From: Bacteroidota bacterium | Lineage (GTDB): Bacteria; Bacteroidota; Bacteroidia; Bacteroidales; VadinHA17 | Direction of reading: 5' to 3' | Assembly (NCBI GenBank): GCA_011049175.1 | Contig: DSCJ01000025.1 | Span: forward strand, 18,136 to 82,135 | DNA: 64,000 nucleotides | Shown here: piece after piece, positions 15,316 through 24,521 of the stretch | Layout of the letters: each line of letters starts with the position of its first letter | Numbering within the stretch: the first letter of the stretch is position 1 | Notes under the pieces: model-generated | What the model was told of the DNA's origin: nothing | Database searches by the model: none | The model's input: only the letters and a program-made list of their open reading frames with translations | Position numbers and translations under genes: made by a program

Positions 15316-15492
15316 AACAACCTCCCTTACATGATTTGGTTCAGGGTAAAGATGTTTCGATAGGCGTTCTTTTTTCGGGTTGGCAATGGTTTGACAGTAT
15401 GCAATTAAGCGAAAATATTTCGTATTACAAAAAATATTACTTTTGAATTTCGTTAAAATTTGTTAAGCACACTCAGAAACAGGAACAATCAA

Positions 15493-18312
15493 ATGCCCAG
15501 CAGCACGGCATTATCGAACCATCAGATCGAGATCAGAGGAGCCCGGGTACATAACCTGAAGAATATCAGCCTGGACCTGCCCCGCGACAGGCTTATTGTG
15601 ATCACCGGCCTGTCGGGCTCGGGCAAATCCTCCCTGGCCTTTGATACCCTGTACGCAGAAGGACAGCGCCGGTATGTTGAGAGCCTATCGGCCTATGCAC
15701 GGCAATTCCTTGGAAGAATGCAGAAACCGGAGGTGGATCATATCCGCGGACTCCCTCCCGCCATTGCCATCGAACAGCGGGTAAACACGAGGAATCCGCG
15801 TTCCACTGTGGGCACCTCCACGGAAATATATGATTATCTCAAGCTGCTCTTTGCCCGCATCGGCAAAACCATTTCCCCGGTTTCCAACCGCGAAGTAATA
15901 CGGCATACCGTAACCGATGTGGTGGATTTCATCTTTACCTGGCCGGAAGGAACGCGCATGATGATCCTTTCCCCATGCGTGGCCGCTAAAGAATGCTCCC
16001 TGGAACAAAACCTGGAAATATTCCTGCAGCAGGGCATTACCCGTTTCGAACTCGACGGAGAAGTCTGTTATATCGAAGATCTGCTGAAAAACCCCGGGGA
16101 ACTGAAAAACGCACAATCCATCAATATCGTGATCGACCGGATGGTGGTTGCCCCGGATGCAGATACCCGGAGCCGTATGGGCGATTCGGTTCAAACCGCC
16201 TTCAACATAGGAAAGGGGCGTTGCCTGGTCAAGGTGTATGCCCCGGATGGGATCCGAACCGAGGAATTTTCAAACCGTTTCGAAGCCGACGGAATGGAAT
16301 TTGAAGAACCCTCGGTCCACATGTTCAGCTTCAATAATCCCATCGGAGCCTGCCCGCGCTGTGAAGGATACGGTAAGATCATGGGCATTGACGAAGACCT
16401 GGTCATCCCCAATAAAAGCCTCAGTGTGTATGAAGATGCCATTGCCTGCTGGAAAGGGGAAAAAATGCAGAAATGGAAGCAACGGCTTATCATGAATGCC
16501 TCCCGGTTCGGTTTTCCCATCCACACTCCCTATTACCGGCTTTCCGAAAGCCAGAAACGTCTGCTGTGGACCGGTAACAGGTATTTTAAAGGACTGGACG
16601 CCTTTTTTCAGCACCTGGAGGAAAAGAAATACAAGATCCAGTACCGGGTCATGCTGTCGAGGTACCGGGGAAAAACCACCTGCCCTGTGTGCGAAGGCAC
16701 CCGTTTGAAAAAAGAAGCAGGGTATGTTAAAATCCAGGGACATTCCATGCAGGAACTGGTATGGTTACCGGTCGACCGGTTATTCCAATTCTTTAACGAA
16801 CTGCAGCTTGAACCGCATGAGGAAAAAATTGCCGGGCGCATTCTCACAGAAATCCGCAACAGGCTGGATTACCTGGTAAGAGTAGGACTGTCATACCTCA
16901 CCCTGAACCGCCTGTCATCCACCCTTTCCGGAGGAGAATCGCAGCGCATCAACCTGGCAAATGCCCTGGGCAGCAGCCTGGTGGGTTCGCTGTATATTCT
17001 GGACGAACCCAGCATAGGGCTCCATCCCAGAGACACCCACCGTCTGATCGAAGTATTGAAACGGCTTCAGCAACTGGGAAATACCGTAATGGTGGTAGAA
17101 CACGACGAGGAGATCATCCGGTCGGCCGATCATCTGGTAGATATCGGGCCCCTGGCCGGCAGGCTGGGCGGGGAAGTGATCTTCGAAGGAAGCTATCGGG
17201 AACTGCTCAGGGCCGAAAAAAGCCTCACAGGCGATTACCTGTCGGGCAGAAAAAGCATCCCCCTCCCCCGTTCGTACAGAAAGTGGAATTCATACATCGG
17301 GATAAGGGGAGCCCGTGAGCACAATCTCAAGAACCTGAATGTAAAGTTCCCCCTGCACGTTATGACCGTGATCACCGGAGTGAGCGGTTCGGGAAAATCC
17401 ACCCTGGTTGGCGATATCCTGCTTCCTGCTCTGAAAAAAAGGCTGCAGCAAACCGGTGAACGGGCAGGAGAATTTGATTCCCTAGAAGGGGATATTCATG
17501 CCATCGGCGCAGTGGAATTTGTTGACCAGAACCCCATCGGCAGGTCATCCCGTTCCAACCCGGTAACCTACATCAAGGCGTGGGATGATATCCGCAAGCT
17601 GTTTGCCGATCAGCCCGCCTCACGCTACAACGGCTTCAAACCCTCCCACTTTTCCTTCAATGTGGAAGGAGGACGTTGCGAGGAATGCCAGGGAGAAGGG
17701 ATTATCCGGGTGGAAATGCAGTTTATGGCCGATGTGGAACTGGTTTGCGAAAGCTGCGGAGGAAAACGCTTCAAGGATGATGTGCTTGAAGTTCAATACA
17801 GGGGAAAAAATATCTATGACGTGCTGCAGCTCACCATCGACGAAGCCATCGAATTCTTCTCGGGCGACGAAGGTCCCGGACGAAAAATTTCAGCCCGGCT
17901 CCAACCCCTGGCCGATGTGGGACTGGGATACATCAAGCTGGGCCAGTCGTCCAGCACTCTCAGCGGGGGTGAGAGTCAGCGGGTTAAGCTGGCCTCCTTC
18001 CTGGGGAAAGACCCCAAAGCTGAAAAAATACTCTTCCTGTTCGACGAACCCACAACCGGTTTGCATTTTCACGACATCAACAAGCTGCTGCAATCTTTCC
18101 ATGCATTGATCGAACAGGGTCATACCGTGATCATTATCGAACACAATTTGGAAGTAATCAAATCGGCTGACTGGGTCATCGATCTGGGTCCGGAAGGAGG
18201 AGAGGAAGGAGGCCGCGTACTCTTTGAAGGCACCCCGGCTGGCCTTGCCGGTGCAGGACATTCCTATACGGGCCGGTTTCTGAAACAGAAAATAGGGGCC
18301 GGAGAAGGATAG
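15493..18312 (+). CDS. uvrA: UvrABC excinuclease subunit A
   Basis: UvrA is the DNA-damage sensor of nucleotide excision repair and works as an ATPase dimer with UvrB. The 939-residue protein has two ABC modules: GLSGSGKSS at 39-47 and GVSGSGKST in the second half, each with a signature (TLSGGESQR, seen twice) and Walker B (ILDEPS, LFDEPT). Zinc-finger cysteines are visible as [25 protein letters not shown] and CESCGGKRF. The frame is open to a TTG at 15460; the ATG at 15493 is preferred since the conserved sequence begins at [13 protein letters not shown] soon after. A match to the -7 consensus, TACTTTTG, is at 15438-15445. Confidence 0.97.
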   Translation: MPSSTALSNHQIEIRGARVHNLKNISLDLPRDRLIVITGLSGSGKSSLAFDTLYAEGQRRYVESLSAYARQFLGRMQKPEVDHIRGLPPAIAIEQRVNTRNPRSTVGTSTEIYDYLKLLFARIGKTISPVSNREVIRHTVTDVVDFIFTWPEGTRMMILSPCVAAKECSLEQNLEIFLQQGITRFELDGEVCYIEDLLKNPGELKNAQSINIVIDRMVVAPDADTRSRMGDSVQTAFNIGKGRCLVKVYAPDGIRTEEFSNRFEADGMEFEEPSVHMFSFNNPIGACPRCEGYGKIMGIDEDLVIPNKSLSVYEDAIACWKGEKMQKWKQRLIMNASRFGFPIHTPYYRLSESQKRLLWTGNRYFKGLDAFFQHLEEKKYKIQYRVMLSRYRGKTTCPVCEGTRLKKEAGYVKIQGHSMQELVWLPVDRLFQFFNELQLEPHEEKIAGRILTEIRNRLDYLVRVGLSYLTLNRLSSTLSGGESQRINLANALGSSLVGSLYILDEPSIGLHPRDTHRLIEVLKRLQQLGNTVMVVEHDEEIIRSADHLVDIGPLAGRLGGEVIFEGSYRELLRAEKSLTGDYLSGRKSIPLPRSYRKWNSYIGIRGAREHNLKNLNVKFPLHVMTVITGVSGSGKSTLVGDILLPALKKRLQQTGERAGEFDSLEGDIHAIGAVEFVDQNPIGRSSRSNPVTYIKAWDDIRKLFADQPASRYNGFKPSHFSFNVEGGRCEECQGEGIIRVEMQFMADVELVCESCGGKRFKDDVLEVQYRGKNIYDVLQLTIDEAIEFFSGDEGPGRKISARLQPLADVGLGYIKLGQSSSTLSGGESQRVKLASFLGKDPKAEKILFLFDEPTTGLHFHDINKLLQSFHALIEQGHTVIIIEHNLEVIKSADWVIDLGPEGGEEGGRVLFEGTPAGLAGAGHSYTGRFLKQKIGAGEG

Positions 18313-18345
18313 CCCGGGTATCCGATTCAGTCAGGCACATAAAAA

Positions 18346-18370
18346 GAGGCCGCCCATTCAGGACGGCCTC
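18346..18370 (-). terminator. Intrinsic terminator of the secreted-protein gene
   Basis: Read on the minus strand, a 10-bp stem (18370-18361 with 18355-18346, one G-T wobble) with a 5-base loop is followed by TTTTT (18345-18341). It lies 35 bases after the stop of the gene at 18405. On the plus strand no T-run follows, so it is weaker as a uvrA terminator. Confidence 0.8.
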
Positions 18371-18404
18371 CGGCAAAAAGGTTAGGTTAGGTTAAGGGTG
18401 GTTA

Positions 18405-18848
18405 TTATTTTTCCCGGAAGCCAAACATTATGGCCACACAACCGCTTTCGGCTTCCACAGGATTGTCATGCACCGCCAGAACCTTGATGGCAATTTTCAG
18501 CTGCTGGCTTGAATCGAGCCTGAAATCCCATATTCTGGCGTAATTATTGTCTTTATTGCTGTACAGCACGTTCTTGTTGGCATCAATTACCTCAAAATGT
18601 ATTTCGGGAAGAGCATCGGATCCGCAAATAGCAATTCTGTATTCCTGATCCGAATAAAATGTTTTATACAATTCGGCTTCTTCTCCTTCGGTCAGTATAG
18701 CTGCATGATAGTTCCCATCATGAAGATAGGGACTCAATTCCATCTTACATATCTTTTTGGCAAATCCTTTACACTGCGCGCTGGCAGACGAAGGAAGAAG
18801 AAAAGCCAAAATGGAAAGCAGAAATATTCCCTGGATCAGTTTTTTCAT
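18405..18848 (-). CDS. Small secreted protein, unknown function
   Basis: A 147-residue protein with a clear signal peptide (MKKLIQGIFLLSILAFLLPSS, cleavage probably after ASAQ). The mature part is about 120 residues, beta-rich, with four cysteines spread through it (CKGF, ICKM, ICGS, GCVA) that could form disulfides in the periplasm. It contains a predicted beta-sandwich-like run EIHFEVIDANKNVLYS. The end (CVAIMFGF) is strand-like. I do not recognise the family. It lies 14 bases after the lipoprotein gene and ends with a strong terminator, so the two form an operon. Confidence 0.8.
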   Translation of the reverse strand: MKKLIQGIFLLSILAFLLPSSASAQCKGFAKKICKMELSPYLHDGNYHAAILTEGEEAELYKTFYSDQEYRIAICGSDALPEIHFEVIDANKNVLYSNKDNNYARIWDFRLDSSQQLKIAIKVLAVHDNPVEAESGCVAIMFGFREK

Positions 18849-18862
18849 AACGAAGAATATTT

Positions 18863-19786
18863 TTATAATACGAATTCGGTTCTGATGGCTTTCACTTTGT
18901 CACTCAGCTCGGCAAAAATTTCGGGGGAGAGACTGGACTGGGTTACCGATTTCAGGGTAGTGACATTGGACTCTTCATCGTATTCGGGTTGTATTTCTGA
19001 AGTAGTTACCTTGATCTTGTCGAAAATTTCTTTCAGTTCGTAAATATCTTCCAGTATGGAGGCAACGTCAGCATCCTGTTTGTTTTCCTCCAGCAGTTTG
19101 ATCACAATATCTAGGGAGAGTTTCTGATCGACGATCCTGTCCACCAGTTTATTGCCTTCAAATTCGCTGCGGTTCACCAGTTCGGTGGCAATATACAATC
19201 CTTCTATCCAGCCTCCTACCAGCACCATGGCTGCAATGGCAGGACGATCGTTTTCAGCAAGGAAAGAACTGGAATTCATGAAAGTTTCCGAGATAATATC
19301 CATGATCTCATCCCGGTTGTTCACATTTTCTTCCAGCCGTTCGATGGTGGTATTGTCGATCGCGTCCAGTATACCCAGCCCGTCAGCCATCCGCTTGGCC
19401 GCATTCATATAATTGATGGAAGCCTGGGTTTGATCATAAAGGCTGGCGAAGCTGAGGTTACAGGTGTAAATTCCCAGATTCACGGCCTGGCTTTTCTTGG
19501 TATTGTAGTTGGGGGCATTTTCCACCGGATTCAGCAGGGCCGCATCATAGGTTGCACCGGCCGATTTGATCAGCAGGGCGGTCTCCAGAGGAGAAGGCAG
19601 GGAATAGAAAATTTTCTTGGCCTCACTGATATCCTCGAAAATATCCTGGTTCACCTCGGTCATATCCACAGTCACTTCCGTTTCGGGGGTTTTGTTCCCG
19701 CCCGATTTGCAGCCAACCAGATACCCGGCAAACAAAATGGCCGGCAGGTATTTGAAAATGGCGGGTTTCAAAGAAAGAAGCTTCAT
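18863..19786 (-). CDS. Predicted lipoprotein, unknown function
   Basis: A 307-residue protein with a lipobox-type signal: hydrophobic segment then LVGCKSGG, giving a lipidated Cys at about 26. The mature region is helical and acidic, with a repeated layout of helices (for example NYMNAAKRMADGLGILDAID and NKLVDRIVDQKLSLDIVIKLLEENKQD) and no catalytic motif. Glu/Asp-rich C-terminus. It probably sits in the outer or inner membrane facing the periplasm. It heads a two-gene unit with the small secreted protein. Function not recognised. Confidence 0.82.
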   Translation of the reverse strand: MKLLSLKPAIFKYLPAILFAGYLVGCKSGGNKTPETEVTVDMTEVNQDIFEDISEAKKIFYSLPSPLETALLIKSAGATYDAALLNPVENAPNYNTKKSQAVNLGIYTCNLSFASLYDQTQASINYMNAAKRMADGLGILDAIDNTTIERLEENVNNRDEIMDIISETFMNSSSFLAENDRPAIAAMVLVGGWIEGLYIATELVNRSEFEGNKLVDRIVDQKLSLDIVIKLLEENKQDADVASILEDIYELKEIFDKIKVTTSEIQPEYDEESNVTTLKSVTQSSLSPEIFAELSDKVKAIRTEFVL

Positions 19787-20004
19787 AATACGCTGTTTTT
19801 TAGTGCAATTGCTTACTGTTTGGACGTATCGTAAAAGTAAAATTAATATTTTTTTTTTAATTACAAAACAGCCTAACTTTGTCCGGCTGTGGTATCCGGG
19901 CTTCCGACGAACGGAATATTTTTCACAAGGTATTACAATTTTCCTTTCTTTGTAAATGATAAGAGGTTTTTTTTCGAAAATAGAATGAACGTAATGGTAT
20001 AGGA

Positions 20005-20517
20005 ATGCCCCGGAAAGACATCCGCAAAATAAGGGAACAGATACGGTCGGGTAATCCGGCCTATGTGATGGAAGGCATCAGAATATGCCGTGACCATGAA
20101 GAAGCCGACATCCTTAGCGACCTGGTCAGGGTGCTGGGTATGGATACGGCCCCTTCGCTCAGGCAGGCTATTCTGGGACTGATCTCCGACCTGAACAGCC
20201 AGCATGCTGTTCCGGTACTGGTGAGGGCAATCAGGGAAAATCCCCGGCATCCCTGTCTGCAGGAGATCCTGGCGGCCTGCTGGCAATCGAGAATGATCTT
20301 CCATGAACACATCCCGTTCCTGATCGATCTGATCATTTCGGGAGATTACATGATCAGCCTCGAATCATTGACCATTCTGGAAAATGCCTCCGAGCTGGCC
20401 GGCAGGGATATCCTGGAAAAAGAACTCAACCGCCTGGAAACACACATACCCCGGATGAATTCCGATAAGCAGAATCTGGTAAGGGAAATGATCAGAGGGC
20501 TTCGTCATCCGGTCTGA
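20005..20517 (+). CDS. HEAT-repeat-like helical protein
   Basis: A 170-residue cytoplasmic protein without signal peptide. It is made of paired helices typical of HEAT/armadillo repeats, for example SLRQAILGLISDLNSQHAVPVLVRAIRENPRHPCLQEILAACWQS in pieces of about 35 residues. No catalytic residues are evident, suggesting a protein-interaction scaffold. It is divergent from the lipoprotein gene (218-base AT-rich spacer) and converges on the DHOD-like gene with a 12-base gap. Function unknown. Confidence 0.75.
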   Translation: MPRKDIRKIREQIRSGNPAYVMEGIRICRDHEEADILSDLVRVLGMDTAPSLRQAILGLISDLNSQHAVPVLVRAIRENPRHPCLQEILAACWQSRMIFHEHIPFLIDLIISGDYMISLESLTILENASELAGRDILEKELNRLETHIPRMNSDKQNLVREMIRGLRHPV

Positions 20518-20529
20518 GGAAAACGGATA

Positions 20530-21507
20530 TCAGTGGTGCCCTGAAAAATATTTCATGAACTGAGAACGTTCATATACCGCCGGATCGGGCAGGTTCTTAT
20601 AGTTCATTTTCCCCCTGAACTCGTCCAGTGACCGGTATGAATGGTCTTTCATCCACTGTTCCACCTGTCGTTTCATAACCCCCAGGTGCCGGGGACCCTT
20701 TTGGTACAGGACAGAACAAACCTGGGCCACCTGCGCGCCCGCCAGAAGCTGTTTCACAACAGCCATCCCGTCGTGTATCCCGGTGGAAGCAGCCACATCC
20801 ATTTTCTCCACCATACTGGTAACAATACCCACCCAGCGCAGGGAATGACTGATATCGGACGGTGTACTGAACACACTGGCCGCCGTAAAGTGCATCTTTT
20901 CCGGGTCTATATCGGGTTCGTAGAAACGGTTGAAAAGAACCACGCCGTTTACCTTTCTTTTGTAAAGCTGATCCAACAGGTACACCAGGTTTGTAAATCC
21001 CTGGCCCAGCTTGAAAGCCACCGGAACAGAGATATGCTCCCTGATCTTTTCGGCCAGGGAAAAATAGGTCTCTTCCCACGTATGACAGCGAACATCCGGA
21101 TCAAGAGGTAGAAAATACATGTTCACCTCAATGGCATCGGCACCCGCTTCCTCCATCCTTCTGGCAAAAGCGGTCCATTCGCCTGCAGACACACAGTTCA
21201 CACTGGCAATAACCGGTATTTTCACCTCTTTCTTTACTTTTTCTATCAGGCCGAGATACTGGTCGATGCTGTTATTCTTTGTGTAATACCTGATATAATC
21301 GCCAGCTTCGGGATAATCATGGGATGCAGCCAGTTTCCCGGCTTCGTACATGATCTGTTCCTCAAAAAGGGATTTCAGTACCACGGCGCCCGCCCCCTGC
21401 TCTTCCATGATCCGGATCTTGTCGGGCTGGCCGGTCAGACCGCTGCTGGCCGCCACAATGGGGGTGGGAAGCTTTAATCCCAGATAGGTAGTTTCCAGTG
21501 GATTCAT
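20530..21507 (-). CDS. Dihydroorotate dehydrogenase-like flavoprotein
   Basis: A 325-residue TIM-barrel protein of the DHOD/PreA superfamily with FMN-type features (LPTPIVAASSGLTG near the start, PVAFKLGQGF, VVLFNRF, STGIHDGM). In true DHODs the substrate loop reads NLSCPN or similar with a catalytic Cys or Ser; here the equivalent place reads EVNMYFLPLDPD. It is therefore unlikely to be the pyrimidine enzyme, and its substrate is unknown. Bacteroidota commonly carry this as a DHOD-like protein. It follows yggS by 32 bases on the same strand. Confidence 0.8.
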   Translation of the reverse strand: MNPLETTYLGLKLPTPIVAASSGLTGQPDKIRIMEEQGAGAVVLKSLFEEQIMYEAGKLAASHDYPEAGDYIRYYTKNNSIDQYLGLIEKVKKEVKIPVIASVNCVSAGEWTAFARRMEEAGADAIEVNMYFLPLDPDVRCHTWEETYFSLAEKIREHISVPVAFKLGQGFTNLVYLLDQLYKRKVNGVVLFNRFYEPDIDPEKMHFTAASVFSTPSDISHSLRWVGIVTSMVEKMDVAASTGIHDGMAVVKQLLAGAQVAQVCSVLYQKGPRHLGVMKRQVEQWMKDHSYRSLDEFRGKMNYKNLPDPAVYERSQFMKYFSGHH

Positions 21508-21539
21508 TTTTATGGATATTACAGTTTCGATCTAACGAA

Positions 21540-22229
21540 TTAAATGGCACAGCTCCGTTCACCGAAAATCAGGCTTCCTATCCTGACCATGGTGGCTCCT
21601 TCTTCCAGGGCTACGGGATAGTCGCCCGACATTCCCATGGATATCTCACAAAAATGGTCGTCGTTACGAAAATAATCGTTTTTCAGGGTACGGAAAATCC
21701 CTGCCAGTTGCCTGAACTCTTTTCTTACCTGATCCATACAATCGGTAAAGGTAGCCATGCCCATTACTCCGAGTATCTTCACATGGTTCAATTCCCGGAA
21801 TTGAGAAGAATCCAGCATTTCCCGGGCTTCCTGCATATCGAGGCCGAATTTGGTCTCCTCCCCGGCAATATGAAACTGAAGAAGGCAGGGAATAACCCGT
21901 CCGTTCTTCCTGCCTTCCTTATTGATCACCCTGAGCAGCTTCATGCTGTCGACCGACTGGATGAGGCTGACAAAGGGAGCCAGGTATTTCACCTTGTTCG
22001 ATTGCAGATGTCCCACCATATGCCATTCGATATCCAGGGGCAGGGCCTCCCTTTTCGATACCAGCTCCTGTACCTTGTTTTCACCGAATACCCGGTGGCC
22101 GGTCTCGTACGCCTGCATAATCTCTTCGGGCGACTTGGTTTTGGAAATAGCCACCAGGGTCACACCCGCAGGCAGTTCCTCTTTCAGATGCCTGATATTT
22201 TCTGCAATGTTCACCGGTATTTCCTGCAT
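21540..22229 (-). CDS. YggS/PLPBP-family pyridoxal-phosphate protein
   Basis: A 229-residue alanine racemase-fold protein. Lys30 in VAISKTKS is the expected PLP Schiff-base lysine. The conserved FGENKVQE, WHMVGHLQSNK and FGLDM segments and the ending MGMSGDYPVALEEGATMVRIGS are diagnostic. Members bind PLP and help maintain vitamin B6 and amino-acid balance; they are not racemases. The ATG at 22229 is chosen because the longer frame to 22265 overlaps the DUF1015 gene and lacks family similarity. It follows that gene by 16 bases. Confidence 0.92.
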   Translation of the reverse strand: MQEIPVNIAENIRHLKEELPAGVTLVAISKTKSPEEIMQAYETGHRVFGENKVQELVSKREALPLDIEWHMVGHLQSNKVKYLAPFVSLIQSVDSMKLLRVINKEGRKNGRVIPCLLQFHIAGEETKFGLDMQEAREMLDSSQFRELNHVKILGVMGMATFTDCMDQVRKEFRQLAGIFRTLKNDYFRNDDHFCEISMGMSGDYPVALEEGATMVRIGSLIFGERSCAI

Positions 22230-22245
22230 CTGTATTCCGCTCCTT

Positions 22246-23490
22246 TCATTCGAGGCTGTGAACAATCAGTCCGCTTCGCAGTTTGGGTTCGAACCAGGTG
22301 GTTTTGGGAGGCATGATATTCCCCGAATCGGCAATCCTGATCAGCTGGTCTATGGAAACAGGATACAGGGCAAAGGCCGCCGCCATTTCGCCGCTGTCAA
22401 CCCTTCGCTTCAGCTCATCAAGCCCGCGTATGCCTCCCACAAAATCGATCCGCTTGGAAGTACGCAGGTCTTCAATACCCAGCAGGGGTTTCAGTACATG
22501 ATTGGTAAGCACCGTCACATCAAGTACCCCGATGGGATCGTTGGGATCATATGTGCCTTCTTTTGCCGTGAGCGAGTACCATGTTCCATCGAGGTACATA
22601 GAGAAATGATGCAGGGCGGCCGGACGGATTGGCTCACTGCCGCCGGGTTCTACCACAAAGGCTTTCTCCAGCTTTTTCAGGAACTCCTCCGTACTGTGCC
22701 CGTTCAGGTCTTTCACCACCCGGTTGTAATCAATGATCGATAGCTGGTTGGAAGGGAAATGCACTGCCAGAAAGTAGTTGTATTCTTCTTTTCCCGTATG
22801 ACGGGGATTTTTGTCCCTCATTTCCTTGCCCACCAGTGCCGCAGCGGCAGTACGGTGATGCCCGTCGGCTACGTATACATAATCCACCGCAGCAAACAGG
22901 TTGACCAGTCTCGATATCACCGCTTTGTCACGGATCAACCAGAAATGGTGTCCGAAACCGTCATCTGCCGTAAAATCGTATTCGGGCTCATGCCGCACGG
23001 TTTCAGCAATGATCTCATCAATTTCCTTCACCGGATGGTAAGTAAAAAATACCGGTTCGTAGTTCATCCGGCTGACACGGACATGGTTTTTGCGGTCTTC
23101 TTCCTTGTCGGGGCGGGTCAGCTCATGCTTGCGGATCACATTGTTCACATAATCTTCCACCCCGGCACACCCAACCAGTCCGTACTGCGTACGGCCGTTC
23201 ATGGTTTGGGCATAGACGTACAGGTATTCGTCAGGGTCCTGAAACAGGATACCCTCTTTAACCAGCCGGTCGAAATTCTCCTTGCCTTTTTTATAGACCT
23301 CCGGGCTGTGTTCATCCACTTCGTCGGGCAGGTCAATTTCAGGTTTCACCACATGCAGGAACGAATAAGGATTTCCTGCCGCTTCATTTTTTGCCTCATC
23401 ACGATTCAACACATCATACGGTCTGGAGGCGATCAGGGATACTTTTTCCTTCACCGGCCTGATCCCTCTGAACGGTTTTAATATCGCCAT
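22246..23490 (-). CDS. DUF1015 protein next to serA (ParB/Srx-like fold, serine metabolism candidate)
   Basis: A 414-residue DUF1015 (COG4198) protein. DGHHRTAAA at 209-217 resembles the active-site motif of the ParB/sulfiredoxin superfamily, which also contains the archaeal free-serine kinase SerK. Other conserved pieces are IASRPYDVLN near the start, KHELTRPDKEEDR at about 121-133, and PTTWFEPK-like KTTWFEPKLRSG at the end. It lies 19 bases downstream of serA. Inference: a role in making or consuming phosphoserine, possibly filling the missing serB step. A kinase role is equally compatible; sequence alone cannot decide. Confidence 0.88.
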   Translation of the reverse strand: MAILKPFRGIRPVKEKVSLIASRPYDVLNRDEAKNEAAGNPYSFLHVVKPEIDLPDEVDEHSPEVYKKGKENFDRLVKEGILFQDPDEYLYVYAQTMNGRTQYGLVGCAGVEDYVNNVIRKHELTRPDKEEDRKNHVRVSRMNYEPVFFTYHPVKEIDEIIAETVRHEPEYDFTADDGFGHHFWLIRDKAVISRLVNLFAAVDYVYVADGHHRTAAAALVGKEMRDKNPRHTGKEEYNYFLAVHFPSNQLSIIDYNRVVKDLNGHSTEEFLKKLEKAFVVEPGGSEPIRPAALHHFSMYLDGTWYSLTAKEGTYDPNDPIGVLDVTVLTNHVLKPLLGIEDLRTSKRIDFVGGIRGLDELKRRVDSGEMAAAFALYPVSIDQLIRIADSGNIMPPKTTWFEPKLRSGLIVHSLE

Positions 23491-23509
23491 AGATTCTTAC
23501 GGTTTTTTT

Positions 23510-24433
23510 CTACTTGTTTACCTGGAAACGTGTGTCTCCTTTTTTAAAATAATCAACTATCTGCCGTGCAGCAGCCACACCGGCATTGATATTGGCCTCG
23601 GCCGTCTGGGCGCCCATCTTTTTCGGGGTAAAATAGAACCTGCCGGGAAACTCCTTCTCGAGAAGCTCCTTGTTATCGGGGGCAATATCCGATACATAGC
23701 CAAAATCGGGACGTTCCCGGAACATCCGCACCAGGGAATCTTCGTCCACTATTTCCTTTCTGGCCGTATTAACCAGAACAGCTCCCTGAGGCATAAGCGA
23801 AAGCAGGGAATAATTCACAGATCCCCGGGTTTCATCGTTTAGCGGCATGTGCAGCGAAACATACTGGCAGGTACGGTACAATTCTTCCACGCTGGAAAGA
23901 AAGATCAATTCTTTCCGGGCCACCTGCTTTTTCTCAACATAAGGATCGACAATATACACGGTCATGTCAAATCCCTGAGCTATACGGGCTACCTGTTTCC
24001 CCACATTTCCGAATGCACAGATCCCCAGCTTTTTTCCCTTAAGCTCTGTACCCGGTTTTCCGTTGAAGTGGTTCCGGGCAAAATACACCATCATTCCCAG
24101 GGCCAGTTCGGCTACCGCATTGGCATTCTGTCCGGGAGTGTTCATGGCCACCACCCCCTTGCCGGTACATGTTGCGAGGTCAATATTGTCATAGCCGGAA
24201 CCCGCCCTCACTACCACTTTCAGGGATTTTGCAGCATCAAGCACTTCGGCATCGACCACGTCACTGCGTACGATCAGGGCATCGACTCCTTCCACAGCCT
24301 TGAGCAGCTCAGACTTTTCGGTATATTTTTCAAGCAACTGGAGCTTGTAACCGGCCTCGTCGGCGATCTTCCTGATCAGATCGACGGCCTCCGGAGCAAA
24401 AGGTTTTTCGGTTGCTACCAGAATGGTTTTCAT
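23510..24433 (-). CDS. serA: D-3-phosphoglycerate dehydrogenase, short Lys-type
   Basis: This enzyme oxidises 3-phosphoglycerate with NAD as the first step of serine synthesis. The 307-residue chain is the short form without ACT or ASB regulatory domains. The NAD site is FGNVGK at 141-146, and DAEVLDAAKS and RAGSGYDNID (76-85) are family motifs. The usual catalytic His (TPHIGxST) is replaced by TPKKMGAQT at 269-277, the Lys variant I recall from Bacteroides and Entamoeba PGDH. It is followed by DUF1015 after 19 bases and preceded by serC, so the operon is serC-serA-DUF1015-yggS. Confidence 0.92.
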   Translation of the reverse strand: MKTILVATEKPFAPEAVDLIRKIADEAGYKLQLLEKYTEKSELLKAVEGVDALIVRSDVVDAEVLDAAKSLKVVVRAGSGYDNIDLATCTGKGVVAMNTPGQNANAVAELALGMMVYFARNHFNGKPGTELKGKKLGICAFGNVGKQVARIAQGFDMTVYIVDPYVEKKQVARKELIFLSSVEELYRTCQYVSLHMPLNDETRGSVNYSLLSLMPQGAVLVNTARKEIVDEDSLVRMFRERPDFGYVSDIAPDNKELLEKEFPGRFYFTPKKMGAQTAEANINAGVAAARQIVDYFKKGDTRFQVNK

Positions 24434-24521
24434 AATAATATTAAATTAAATTTACATATTATTTAACTAATACTATATATCATTAATATTAATATTAACA
24501 ATATTTAATTCATAATTAATA
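24434..24521. other. Very AT-rich spacer between serC and serA
   Basis: An 88-base intergenic stretch made almost entirely of A and T with several TTAATATTAAT-like runs, unlike its balanced surroundings. It may hold an internal promoter or an RNA processing site; no consensus -7 box was seen. Confidence 0.5.

Noticed and set aside
15460..15492. TTG start for uvrA at 15460
   Set aside because: The ATG at 15493 precedes the conserved region directly; the extra 11 residues show no family similarity.
15685..16194. Minus-strand open frame inside uvrA
   Set aside because: Antisense to a conserved uvrA region with no protein-like features.
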